Source of the DNA: Mogibacterium sp.
Lineage (GTDB): Bacteria; Bacillota; Clostridia; Peptostreptococcales; Anaerovoracaceae
Assembly (NCBI GenBank): GCA_024403055.1
Contig: JAKSSO010000005.1
Span: 1-38,848, forward strand
Direction: 5' to 3'
Length of the DNA: 38,848 nucleotides
The notes below the pieces were generated by a model. It saw nothing but the letters and a program-made list of their open reading frames with translations. It ran no database searches and was not told where the DNA came from. Shown here piece after piece: positions 32,374 through 38,848 of this stretch. Made by a program: the position numbers and the translations under genes. Each line of letters starts with the position of its first letter. Position 1 is the stretch's first letter.

Positions 32374-33911
32374 TATTTGTTACCTCCTTCCGAAATCTCT
32401 GCGCAGGCAAGTCCGGCGGTCATGTCTCCGTTGATCCATGTTGATGAATATCCGTCTCCGAAGAATGAGCCGGCTCCGATATGACGGAGGCCCTTGATAT
32501 TGAAGTCAGCTTCGATGTCTGTCATTCTTGCAATAACGCCGTCCCAGCTTGTTACTTCGAATCCGTAAGGTGTTCCTTCCGGTGTTCCGAGGTATCTTGC
32601 GAAAGTCATCGGTGTTGCAACTTCAACTTCCTCGATGTATGGAGTGATGTCGATGCCCAGCTTGTCTTTAACGTCGCTGATGCATTTTGCGATCATCTTA
32701 TCCTTTGCCTTGTAGTACTCTTCAGGAGTAAGTTTGGACCAGTCTTCGCCGCTGCTGAACAGCTTGGTGAAACTGATGATACAGGTTCCCTCAGGTGATG
32801 CATCAGGAATTATGTTGTTATAGCTGATAAGGATGTTGTAATCATTATCAATGCTCTTGAGTCTCTCATATTCTTTGCGCGAGTCTGCTGTGCTTGAGAA
32901 GAATACACAGTAATCTGTAAGTCCGAGTTCTTCGCAGCTCTTGTTCAGCGCAAAATAGATCATGCTGAATCTTGTGCTGAGATTGTCTTTTCTTGCTGTT
33001 GCCAGCTTCTTCTCTCTCTCCGGCACTAGTTCCTTAGGCATCATCTTAGCGTAGATGATGTTAGGGTTGATGTTAGCCAGTACCTGCTTGCATTCAACAT
33101 CGCCGAGAGTGGTTCTGACTCCGCAGCACTTGTCGCCGTCGAAGAGGAATTCTTCAGCTCTGCAGTTGAACCATGCTTCGCCACCCAGCTCGTAGAATCT
33201 GTTCATGAAGGTCATTGTGATCTCGTGAGATGTGTGATGAGGAACAACCGCTCTTCTTGTTACGTACATGTCGATCATGTTGCCGAAATGGAAGAAGTTG
33301 ACTTCATCAAGAGGTACTCCGAGATACGGCCAGTAGACACCGATTATGTCGATGGCTTTCTGCGGAATGCCGAGAGCCTTCATTACTGTAAGTGAATCAT
33401 AGCCGCATGTCTTGAGCGTGTTCGGGAAATGCTTCTGCATGTACTTGGAATCATTAGGTGTTCCGTCGAACATGTATACCTTCGCCAGTCTGATCTCATA
33501 AATAAGGTCAAAGAATTTCTCCAGTGAAGCTCTTGAACCAGGAACATATTTCTCGATCGCATCAATATATGCTTCACGACCTGCCGGGATAGTTACATCC
33601 ATAGGTGTTCCGTCTGAGTATGTGGAAATGCATCTGTAACAATCAGGTACTGTTACCCAGTCAACATCAATGCCGTTTTTCTCCATGATGTGACCTACAT
33701 GTCCCAGATCATCACCTGCACCTACGTCACAGATCTCATGTACACTAGGGTCAAATTCAAATCTGCCTCTTTTAAAGCTGGAAGCTACGCCACCAGGCAT
33801 GTTGTGCTGATCAATGAGAAGAGTTTTCTTCCCCTGTACTACACATGACACAGCTGCACTGAGGCCGGCGTTGCCTGATCCAACAACTACTACGTCGTAC
33901 TTTGCTGCCAT
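32373..33911 (-). CDS. CrtI/retinol-saturase-like FAD oxidoreductase (left operon)
   Basis: A 512-residue flavoprotein of the phytoene desaturase/carotenoid isomerase/retinol saturase superfamily. The N-terminal dinucleotide fold is VVVVGSGNAGLSAA, followed by the CrtI-type GGVASSFKRGRFEFDPSVHE. The C-terminal FAD segment is HIGAGSFFGDGYSSTWINGD. There are no carotenoid genes nearby, so carotenoid synthesis is unlikely; desaturation, saturation or isomerisation of another unsaturated substrate fits better. It is first in its operon, behind the twin promoter. It is a paralogue of the protein at 35153-36712. Confidence 0.85.
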   Translation of the reverse strand: MAAKYDVVVVGSGNAGLSAAVSCVVQGKKTLLIDQHNMPGGVASSFKRGRFEFDPSVHEICDVGAGDDLGHVGHIMEKNGIDVDWVTVPDCYRCISTYSDGTPMDVTIPAGREAYIDAIEKYVPGSRASLEKFFDLIYEIRLAKVYMFDGTPNDSKYMQKHFPNTLKTCGYDSLTVMKALGIPQKAIDIIGVYWPYLGVPLDEVNFFHFGNMIDMYVTRRAVVPHHTSHEITMTFMNRFYELGGEAWFNCRAEEFLFDGDKCCGVRTTLGDVECKQVLANINPNIIYAKMMPKELVPEREKKLATARKDNLSTRFSMIYFALNKSCEELGLTDYCVFFSSTADSRKEYERLKSIDNDYNILISYNNIIPDASPEGTCIISFTKLFSSGEDWSKLTPEEYYKAKDKMIAKCISDVKDKLGIDITPYIEEVEVATPMTFARYLGTPEGTPYGFEVTSWDGVIARMTDIEADFNIKGLRHIGAGSFFGDGYSSTWINGDMTAGLACAEISEGGNK

Positions 33912-33964
33912 ATTGCCTCTCCTTTTCCTTCCTTATAGTCATTCGATACAATAACTTTGATTAC

Positions 33965-33993
33965 AATATATATCCTGGCTATGACAGGTGCAA
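33965..33993 (-). promoter_or_regulatory. promoter of the left oxidoreductase operon
   Basis: On the minus strand TTGCAC (33993-33988), a 17-base spacer and TATATT (33970-33965). The start is expected near 33958, about 45 bases before the ATG. It has the same layout as the right-hand promoter at 35068-35096. Confidence 0.7.
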
Positions 33994-34043
33994 TTCTTAT
34001 AGCAAACGCAACTATAACGTTATGGAATAAATGTCGTTATAGC
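33989..34043 (-). promoter_or_regulatory. operator module A (LysR-type site) of the left operon
   Basis: Dyad CTATAACG (34012-34019) and CGTTATAG (34035-34042) with a 15-base spacer, plus a third half-like element CTATAAGAATTGCA (minus strand, 34002-33989) that overlaps the -35. The dyad sits just upstream of the -35, where LysR-type activators usually bind. The 60 bases from 34043 back to 33984 match operator module B at 49 of 60 positions by hand count. Confidence 0.75.
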
Positions 34044-34044
34044 A

Positions 34045-34074
34045 CACTGAAATATGATAGAATATATTTCAGTG
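34045..34074. repeat. perfect inverted repeat at the LysR gene promoter
   Basis: CACTGAAATAT (34045-34055) and ATATTTCAGTG (34064-34074), 11-bp arms with an 8-base centre. Possible -10 elements TATGAT (34053) or TATATT (34063) lie in it, so it could be the binding site of a repressor or of the regulator itself. It differs from the CTATAACG dyads. Confidence 0.6.
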
Positions 34075-34125
34075 AAACGATTTACAGCTAATAAGGATTT
34101 TACAGATTACAGAAAAGGAGAACGC

Positions 34126-35007
34126 ATGGAAATAACATATCTCAGGGAATTTATTGAACTGTCGACTCTTCTGAATTATACGGAGGCAGCAGAGAAACTC
34201 TACATATCGCAGCCCGTGCTTTCCAAGCACATAAAGTCTCTGGAAAACGAGCTCGGTTTCACCCTCTTTGATCGAAACAGCAAGTCTGTAGCTCTGACTG
34301 ATTTCGGAAGCAGATATCTGCCTTATGCCGAAAAGATCGTCAGACAGTACGAAGAGAGCGAGACATGGAGAAAGGAATACGCTAATAAAAAAAGCACTTT
34401 TGTGCGGATGGGACTTCCGGAGAGTCAGGAATTATACGAAGTAGAAGAGCATTTTCAGATCTTCGGAAAAAAATATCCTGAGTACAGGATCGATATTGAT
34501 GAGATGCCGAGCAGACGTTTGAAGAAGCGTTTCGAAGAAGGCACTATTAATATATTTCTGACGGCAATGCTGGTAGAGACCGATCTTGACACGCTTCCAT
34601 ATGATTATATTGAAGCGGCAAAGGGACGCATTAAAGTATGTATTCACCGCGAACATCCACTTGCTGCAAAGGAAAAAGCAACAATCGGAGATCTTCAGAA
34701 GGAGAGGATCATACTTCCGCCGAATGATTCCGTTTTTCAGCAGCTTATTGAGGATGCTTTTTTCAAGGAACTCGGATATAGAAAAGAATTTCTGTACAGC
34801 AGTTATAGCATGGCTCTGGTACTGGCAGAATCCGGGACTTGCGTTGCAATACTGCAGGCGGAGGCGTTGATCAATGTTCCTGAAGAACTTGAGATCCTTG
34901 ACCTCAGTCCCGAGATCGATTATACAAGAGGACTGGCTGTAAGAAAGACAGATCTCAATGAGGCGGAGCGCGCATATGCTGATTTCGTAAAGGAGCAGTT
35001 CAGATAG
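34126..35007 (+). CDS. LysR-family transcriptional regulator
   Basis: A 293-residue LysR-type regulator. The N-terminal winged helix has FIELSTLLNYTEAAEKLYIS and QPVLSKHIKSLENELG, followed by FDRNSKSVALTDFG (residues about 8-70). A periplasmic-binding-protein-like effector domain spans about 90-290. The frame is open upstream to 34054, but ATG 34126 (MEITYLREF) follows an AAAAGGAG site and gives the family start. It lies between two divergent paralogous operons that share a CTATAACG dyad, so it is very likely their regulator. Confidence 0.93.
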   Translation: MEITYLREFIELSTLLNYTEAAEKLYISQPVLSKHIKSLENELGFTLFDRNSKSVALTDFGSRYLPYAEKIVRQYEESETWRKEYANKKSTFVRMGLPESQELYEVEEHFQIFGKKYPEYRIDIDEMPSRRLKKRFEEGTINIFLTAMLVETDLDTLPYDYIEAAKGRIKVCIHREHPLAAKEKATIGDLQKERIILPPNDSVFQQLIEDAFFKELGYRKEFLYSSYSMALVLAESGTCVAILQAEALINVPEELEILDLSPEIDYTRGLAVRKTDLNEAERAYADFVKEQFR

Positions 35008-35017
35008 ATTATTTGTT

Positions 35018-35073
35018 GCTATAACGTTAACTATTCCGCATCGTTATAGCTGTGTTTACTATAAGAATTGCAG
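35018..35073 (+). promoter_or_regulatory. operator module B (LysR-type site) of the right operon
   Basis: Dyad CTATAACG (35019-35026) and CGTTATAG (35042-35049) with a 15-base spacer, then CTATAAGAATTGCA (35059-35072) overlapping the -35. The same elements, spacing and orientation relative to the gene occur in module A. Both include TATTCC in the spacer (35032-35037). Confidence 0.75.
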
Positions 35074-35096
35074 CTGTATATTACACGAGATATATT
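35068..35096 (+). promoter_or_regulatory. promoter of the right oxidoreductase operon
   Basis: TTGCAG (35068-35073), a 17-base spacer and TATATT (35091-35096). The start is expected near 35103, giving a 50-base leader. The layout copies the left-hand promoter. Confidence 0.7.
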
Positions 35097-35152
35097 TTAG
35101 ACAAGAAAGGCCTGTTACAGTAGTAAATAAAGTTATGAAAAGGAGTATTACT

Positions 35153-36712
35153 ATGGGCAATAAGAAATTTGATTGCGTTGTGATCGGAGCAGGTCTTGCC
35201 GGTATGTCAGCAGCTATTACCGTAGCTCAGGCAGGCAAGAAAGTACTGCTCATGGACCAGCATAATCTGCCGGGAGGCTGCGCTTCCTCATTCGTAAGAG
35301 GACGCTTTGAATTTGATGCCTCACTGCATGAATATTGCGGTCTGGGTAAGCCGGGAGACTGGGGTCTGCCTGGTAAAATAATGATGGAGGAGCACGGCCT
35401 CGATATCGACTGGCTGTGGATCCCGGAGATGTATCGCGCTATCGGTACAACAAGAAGCGGAAAGCACTTTGACATTACACTCCCGACCGGAGTAGAGAAT
35501 GTCATTAAGAAAATGGAAGAGATAGTTCCGGGAAGTGAAGAGCCGATGAGGACCTTCATGGCACTGGCAAAGGAATGCGTCGATGCCAACGATTACTTCT
35601 CGCAGCACATGTCCACAGTCAAGAAGGACGGAATGTTGAAGACTGATGACGTATATTTCCTCACCCATTTCTCCAACTTCCTCAAGGTCGCTGAGCGTCC
35701 GTTCAACGAGGTAATGAGAAACATCGGAATGCCTGAGGATGCAATTGATATTCTTGACGTTTACTGGACGTATATCGGAGCAGATTATTCCAAAATGAGC
35801 TTTGTACATCAGGCATGGATGTTCTACATGTATGCTCAGTACGAGCCTACGATCAACAGGTCCAATGCACACGGACTCACAATGAGGATCATCAACAGAT
35901 TCCGTGAGCTGGGCGGAGAGCTCTGGCTGAATACAACAGCGCTCAAGGTATGTGCTGACAAAGAGGGCAATATCACAGGCGTACTTACTGACGCAGGCAT
36001 GGTAGAGACCAACTATGTAATTGCTAATGTAAACCCTGAGATTGCTTACAACAAACTGCTTGATGAAAATGTTAAGGTCCCTGAGAGAGAGTACAAGAGA
36101 GTCAATGCCGAGAAACACGGCATCAGATTCTTTAACGCTTATGTTGCATGCAACAAGAGCATCGAGGAACTGGGCATCAAGGATTATACGATCTTCATGC
36201 CGGGCAGCTTTGACAATGCGAAGAATATTGCTGACTCCAAGTCATATGAAGACAATACGCACAGCGTAGTCGTTATCTATAATGTGATCAATCCGGACGC
36301 TTCCCCTGAGGGCACCTGCGTAATGACATTTACCATCTGCTATACAGAGGATGTATGGGGCGATTTCACTCAGAGAGAATATGCACACAAGAAGGAAGAA
36401 CTGTTCAGAAAGGTAATGGACAACTTCGAAAAGGATACAGGCATCATCATCCACGACTGCATCGAGGAGATCGAGCTTGCTACACCTTGGACCTTCTCGC
36501 ACTTCCTGAATACACCGGAAGGAACAACTTACGGCTACATGGTAGATGATAAGGATACGATGCTGTCGAGACTGATGGCCATCCGTAAAGACCAGCCTAT
36601 CAAGGGCTTCAAGACATGCGGCGCTGCCGGTGCAAGAGGCGATGGCTATAACATGACCTATACCAACGGCAACGATATCGGCAAGATCATTTTAGAGGAA
36701 ATGGAGGGATAG
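35153..36712 (+). CDS. CrtI/retinol-saturase-like FAD oxidoreductase (right operon)
   Basis: A 519-residue paralogue of the protein at 32373-33911. It has the N-terminal FAD/NAD fold VVIGAGLAGMSAAITVAQAG, the CrtI motif GGCASSFVRGRFEFDASLHE, and the C-terminal GAAGARGDGYNMTYTNGND segment. I choose ATG 35153 (MGNKKFDC) over ATG 35135, because AAAAGGAG (35138-35145) is a proper ribosome binding site for the former and lies inside the latter's frame. It is first of at least three genes. The conserved middle parts (DVYWTYIGADY versus GVYWPYLGVPL) suggest related but distinct substrates. Confidence 0.86.
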   Translation: MGNKKFDCVVIGAGLAGMSAAITVAQAGKKVLLMDQHNLPGGCASSFVRGRFEFDASLHEYCGLGKPGDWGLPGKIMMEEHGLDIDWLWIPEMYRAIGTTRSGKHFDITLPTGVENVIKKMEEIVPGSEEPMRTFMALAKECVDANDYFSQHMSTVKKDGMLKTDDVYFLTHFSNFLKVAERPFNEVMRNIGMPEDAIDILDVYWTYIGADYSKMSFVHQAWMFYMYAQYEPTINRSNAHGLTMRIINRFRELGGELWLNTTALKVCADKEGNITGVLTDAGMVETNYVIANVNPEIAYNKLLDENVKVPEREYKRVNAEKHGIRFFNAYVACNKSIEELGIKDYTIFMPGSFDNAKNIADSKSYEDNTHSVVVIYNVINPDASPEGTCVMTFTICYTEDVWGDFTQREYAHKKEELFRKVMDNFEKDTGIIIHDCIEEIELATPWTFSHFLNTPEGTTYGYMVDDKDTMLSRLMAIRKDQPIKGFKTCGAAGARGDGYNMTYTNGNDIGKIILEEMEG

Positions 36713-36715
36713 GAC

Positions 36716-37921
36716 ATGGCTAAAGTTAAACTTAAGAAATATGGCTTTAAGGATATCATGTATTTCACCAACAAGCCTAAGGAAAGAGAAGCCCTCATTC
36801 AGAATGCTCCTTCATACAAGACAAGCGCGACCTTCAAGTGCAACGAAAAAGCAGCGGAGCGCCATCCTGCAGAGCAGGTATTTGTGATCGATAAAGTGAT
36901 CGAGCGCACAGAGGGTGTTAAGACCTACAGGCTCAGAAAAAAAGACGGGACCAACCCTGCGTTTTTCCGTGCGGGCCAGTATGTAGTCGTTCGTCAGAAG
37001 ATAGACGGCAAACTTATTGCACGTCCTGTATCCATCAGTTCAGGACCTGAGGAAACTCTTAACGGAACAATGGATATTACTGTCAAGGCAGTAAAGGACG
37101 GATTTCTGTCGCTGTACATCATGGAGAACTGGAAGGAAGGCGACGAGGTCGTAACATCCGGTCCACAGGGCGTTTTCTACTATGACGGACTTCGTGACCA
37201 GAAGAAAGTTGTTGCATGCTCAGGCGGATCAGGCATCACACCTATTCTCTCAATGGCCAAAGCAATCGCTTCGGGAGATGAGGATTTCTCGATGACCGTT
37301 CTCTACGGATCAAAGAATCAGAAAGAGATACTGTTCGCTGACGAGTTCGCAGCTGCCATCGAGGGCGCTGAGGGCAAAGTGAAACTTGTTAATGTTCTCT
37401 CCGAGGAAGAGGGCGTTGAAGGTTGTGAATCAGGATTTATCACTGCCGAGCTGATCAGAAAGTACGCAGGAGATGAGGAATACTCACTCTTCGCATCCGG
37501 ACCTCAGGTAATGTATGAGTTCCTGGATAAGGAAGTTGAGAAACTCGATCTGGATACAAGACACTACCGCAAGGAGATCTTCGGATCCGTAAAACAGCCA
37601 TGGACACTGCCGGGATATCCTGCAGAAGCCAAAGACAAGACCTTCAATCTCAAGGTCAGAATGTGTGCTGAAGAGTTTGAGATCCCATGCGCAGCAAATG
37701 AAACCATACTTGTAGCTCTGGAAAGAGCCGGCATCGCAGGACCTAACAGATGCCGCGGCGGTATCTGCGGATGGTGCCGTTCAAGACTCATCTCGGGAGA
37801 GGTGTTCATCCCTGAGATCACAGACGGAAGAAGAGGCGCAGACAAAGAATTCGGATACATCCATCCATGTGCAAGTTTCGCAACTTCCGATCTGGAGATA
37901 GAAGTACCGAACAATAAGTAA
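36716..37921 (+). CDS. Ferredoxin-NAD(P) reductase-like flavoprotein with C-terminal 2Fe-2S domain (right operon)
   Basis: A 401-residue paralogue of the protein at 31165-32373. FAD contact RPVS (103-106; RPYS in the left copy), NAD(P) loop GGSGITPILSM (170-180) and 2Fe-2S ligands C346, C351, C354 and C384. It starts 3 bases after the oxidoreductase stop with a GGAGGG site in the end of that gene, so the two are coupled. It would supply electrons to the oxidoreductase and perhaps to the iron-sulfur protein that follows. Confidence 0.9.
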   Translation: MAKVKLKKYGFKDIMYFTNKPKEREALIQNAPSYKTSATFKCNEKAAERHPAEQVFVIDKVIERTEGVKTYRLRKKDGTNPAFFRAGQYVVVRQKIDGKLIARPVSISSGPEETLNGTMDITVKAVKDGFLSLYIMENWKEGDEVVTSGPQGVFYYDGLRDQKKVVACSGGSGITPILSMAKAIASGDEDFSMTVLYGSKNQKEILFADEFAAAIEGAEGKVKLVNVLSEEEGVEGCESGFITAELIRKYAGDEEYSLFASGPQVMYEFLDKEVEKLDLDTRHYRKEIFGSVKQPWTLPGYPAEAKDKTFNLKVRMCAEEFEIPCAANETILVALERAGIAGPNRCRGGICGWCRSRLISGEVFIPEITDGRRGADKEFGYIHPCASFATSDLEIEVPNNK

Positions 37922-37933
37922 AGGAGAAGTGAA

Positions 37934-38848
37934 ATGTTTGATCGCGAAACAGAATTGCTGAAATTATGTCATAAGGTCGGCTGTGGAGAATTCAGTTTCA
38001 CAACTGATTTTCCGGAATACAAGATGATGGATACGCTACTGACCGATGAAGAGATCCAGCTTCTTAATGCCATTCCGGTAATGAAACCGGTTACAGCATC
38101 AGTAGCAGCAGGACTGGCACACATGCCTGTTAAAAAGGTCAGAAAGATGCTCAGATCCCTGGCAGACAGACTGATCGTTCCTGATATCAATCTGCACAAG
38201 GCAGGATACATGTATCTGCTGTTCCCGTTTGCTCCGGGATTCTATGAGTTCCTGCTGACTGATGACGATTATGTTGAAGCACATCCGGAGGTGGCACCGC
38301 AGTTCAGAGATCACTCTGATACCTGCGAGCAGTCTGCAGCAACAACACCGATGGGTGCAGGCGTAATGAGAGTAATTCCTATTGAAAGCTCGCTGCCGGC
38401 AGAGACCAAGAAGATCAGCCTGGAGAGAGTCAGCTTCTACCTGGAGACAGCTCTCGGATATTACTGTGCATTGCCTTGCCAGTGCCGTAGAGTAAGGAGA
38501 CTTACAGGAGAGGGTACCGGAGATCTTGAAGACGGAATGTGCCTGTTCATCGGACTTGCTGCAGAGCCTTTCATCAGACAGGGCAGAGGCAAGAGACTGA
38601 CCAAGGAAGAGGCTTACGAACTTGTAAAGACAGCAGAGGAGAAGGGCTGCGTTCATCAGATCACTACCCTGCTGAACGGCGTAACATTCGCCATCTGTAA
38701 CTGTAACCCTACAAGCTGTCTGGCACTTAATAATACTCAGGTATATCAGACCCCTAATACTTCACGCAGCAATTATGTTGCAGAAGTAGATAAGGAAAAG
38801 TGCGTTGCGTGCGGATCCTGCGTAGAGGTATGTGCTAACAACGCAGTT
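37934..38848 (+). CDS. Multi-cluster 4Fe-4S protein, 3' end outside the window
   Basis: The open frame from ATG 37934 (MFDRETELLKLCHKVG), after an AAGGAGA site 12 bases past the reductase gene, runs to the window end as 305 codons. Residues about 50-85 look like a winged-helix fold. A cysteine-rich middle contains C178, C182, C184 (CALPCQC), C203, and C255, C257, C262 (CNCNPTSC). Residues 290-300 begin a ferredoxin-type 4Fe-4S motif (C290, C293, C296, C300). Proteins with this CxCR / CNC layout occur in anaerobic electron-transfer operons, but I do not recognise a characterised one. It is unique to the right operon. Confidence 0.8.
   Translation, partial: MFDRETELLKLCHKVGCGEFSFTTDFPEYKMMDTLLTDEEIQLLNAIPVMKPVTASVAAGLAHMPVKKVRKMLRSLADRLIVPDINLHKAGYMYLLFPFAPGFYEFLLTDDDYVEAHPEVAPQFRDHSDTCEQSAATTPMGAGVMRVIPIESSLPAETKKISLERVSFYLETALGYYCALPCQCRRVRRLTGEGTGDLEDGMCLFIGLAAEPFIRQGRGKRLTKEEAYELVKTAEEKGCVHQITTLLNGVTFAICNCNPTSCLALNNTQVYQTPNTSRSNYVAEVDKEKCVACGSCVEVCANNAV

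Noticed and set aside
32373..33911. carotenoid (phytoene) desaturase as the function
   Set aside because: The fold matches, but no carotenoid or isoprenoid genes are nearby and each copy is paired with an Fe-S reductase, which oxidative phytoene desaturation does not need.
35321..36118. 265-residue minus-strand frame inside the right CrtI-like gene
   Set aside because: Lies fully inside a gene with clear family motifs; no start signal and no recognised domain.
1..38848. tRNA or rRNA genes, CRISPR arrays, insertion sequences, prophage or integration genes
   Set aside because: No transposase, integrase, phage structural gene, CRISPR-like spaced repeat, tRNA or rRNA signature was recognised; gene content and codon use look uniform.

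Overview
The window looks like chromosome of an anaerobic low-to-mid GC Firmicute of the class Clostridia. The supporting signs are strong AGGAGG-type ribosome binding sites, a continuous S10/spc/alpha ribosomal cluster, zinc-binding S14 and L36, a zinc-lid adenylate kinase, an SRP RNA gene in front of dnaX, heavy AGA codon use, and several Fe-S and flavin oxidoreductases. I cannot fix the genus from this sequence alone.

Bases 1-10941 hold 23 co-directional genes: rplP-rpmC-rpsQ-rplN-rplX-rplE-rpsN-rpsH-rplF-rplR-rpsE-rpmD-rplO-secY-adk-map-infA-rpmJ-rpsM-rpsK-rpsD-rpoA-rplQ, closed by a strong terminator. rpmD (59 aa) and rpmJ (37 aa) are short but clear. Three linkers of about 100 bp (after rpsN, rpmJ and rpsD) can fold and are candidate regulatory or processing sites. 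Bases 10985-13935 carry the SRP RNA, dnaX, the YbaB/EbfC gene and recR.

Bases 14026-24878 are mixed housekeeping and accessory genes. They include a YbaK-type tRNA deacylase, a polar amino-acid ABC transporter (lipoprotein, permease, ATPase), and a two-cysteine DapF-fold racemase-like protein that may be leaderless. Next come an adjacent RelA/SpoT-type synthetase and small alarmone hydrolase, an acyl-CoA synthetase overlapping an ornithine/alanine-racemase-like gene, and greA-lysS.

Bases 24962-30856 form a putative c-di-GMP and membrane cluster. It has an 844-aa protein fusing an apolipoprotein N-acyltransferase-like membrane/nitrilase module to a second membrane block and a GGDEF domain. 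Upstream in the same direction is a P-loop protein of the DUF4914 type (family name from memory), and divergently there is a six-helix membrane diguanylate cyclase.

Bases 31165-38848 are the most striking part. Two paralogous operons diverge from a central LysR-type regulator gene. Each encodes a CrtI/retinol-saturase-like FAD oxidoreductase and a ferredoxin-NAD(P) reductase-like protein with a C-terminal 2Fe-2S domain. The right operon adds a multi-cluster 4Fe-4S protein that runs off the window. Each operon is preceded by nearly the same 60-bp operator-promoter module (49/60 identical by hand count), in matching orientation. It has a CTATAACG-N15-CGTTATAG dyad just upstream of a TTGCA(G/C)-17-TATATT promoter. 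I infer a duplicated, co-regulated redox system whose substrate is unknown.
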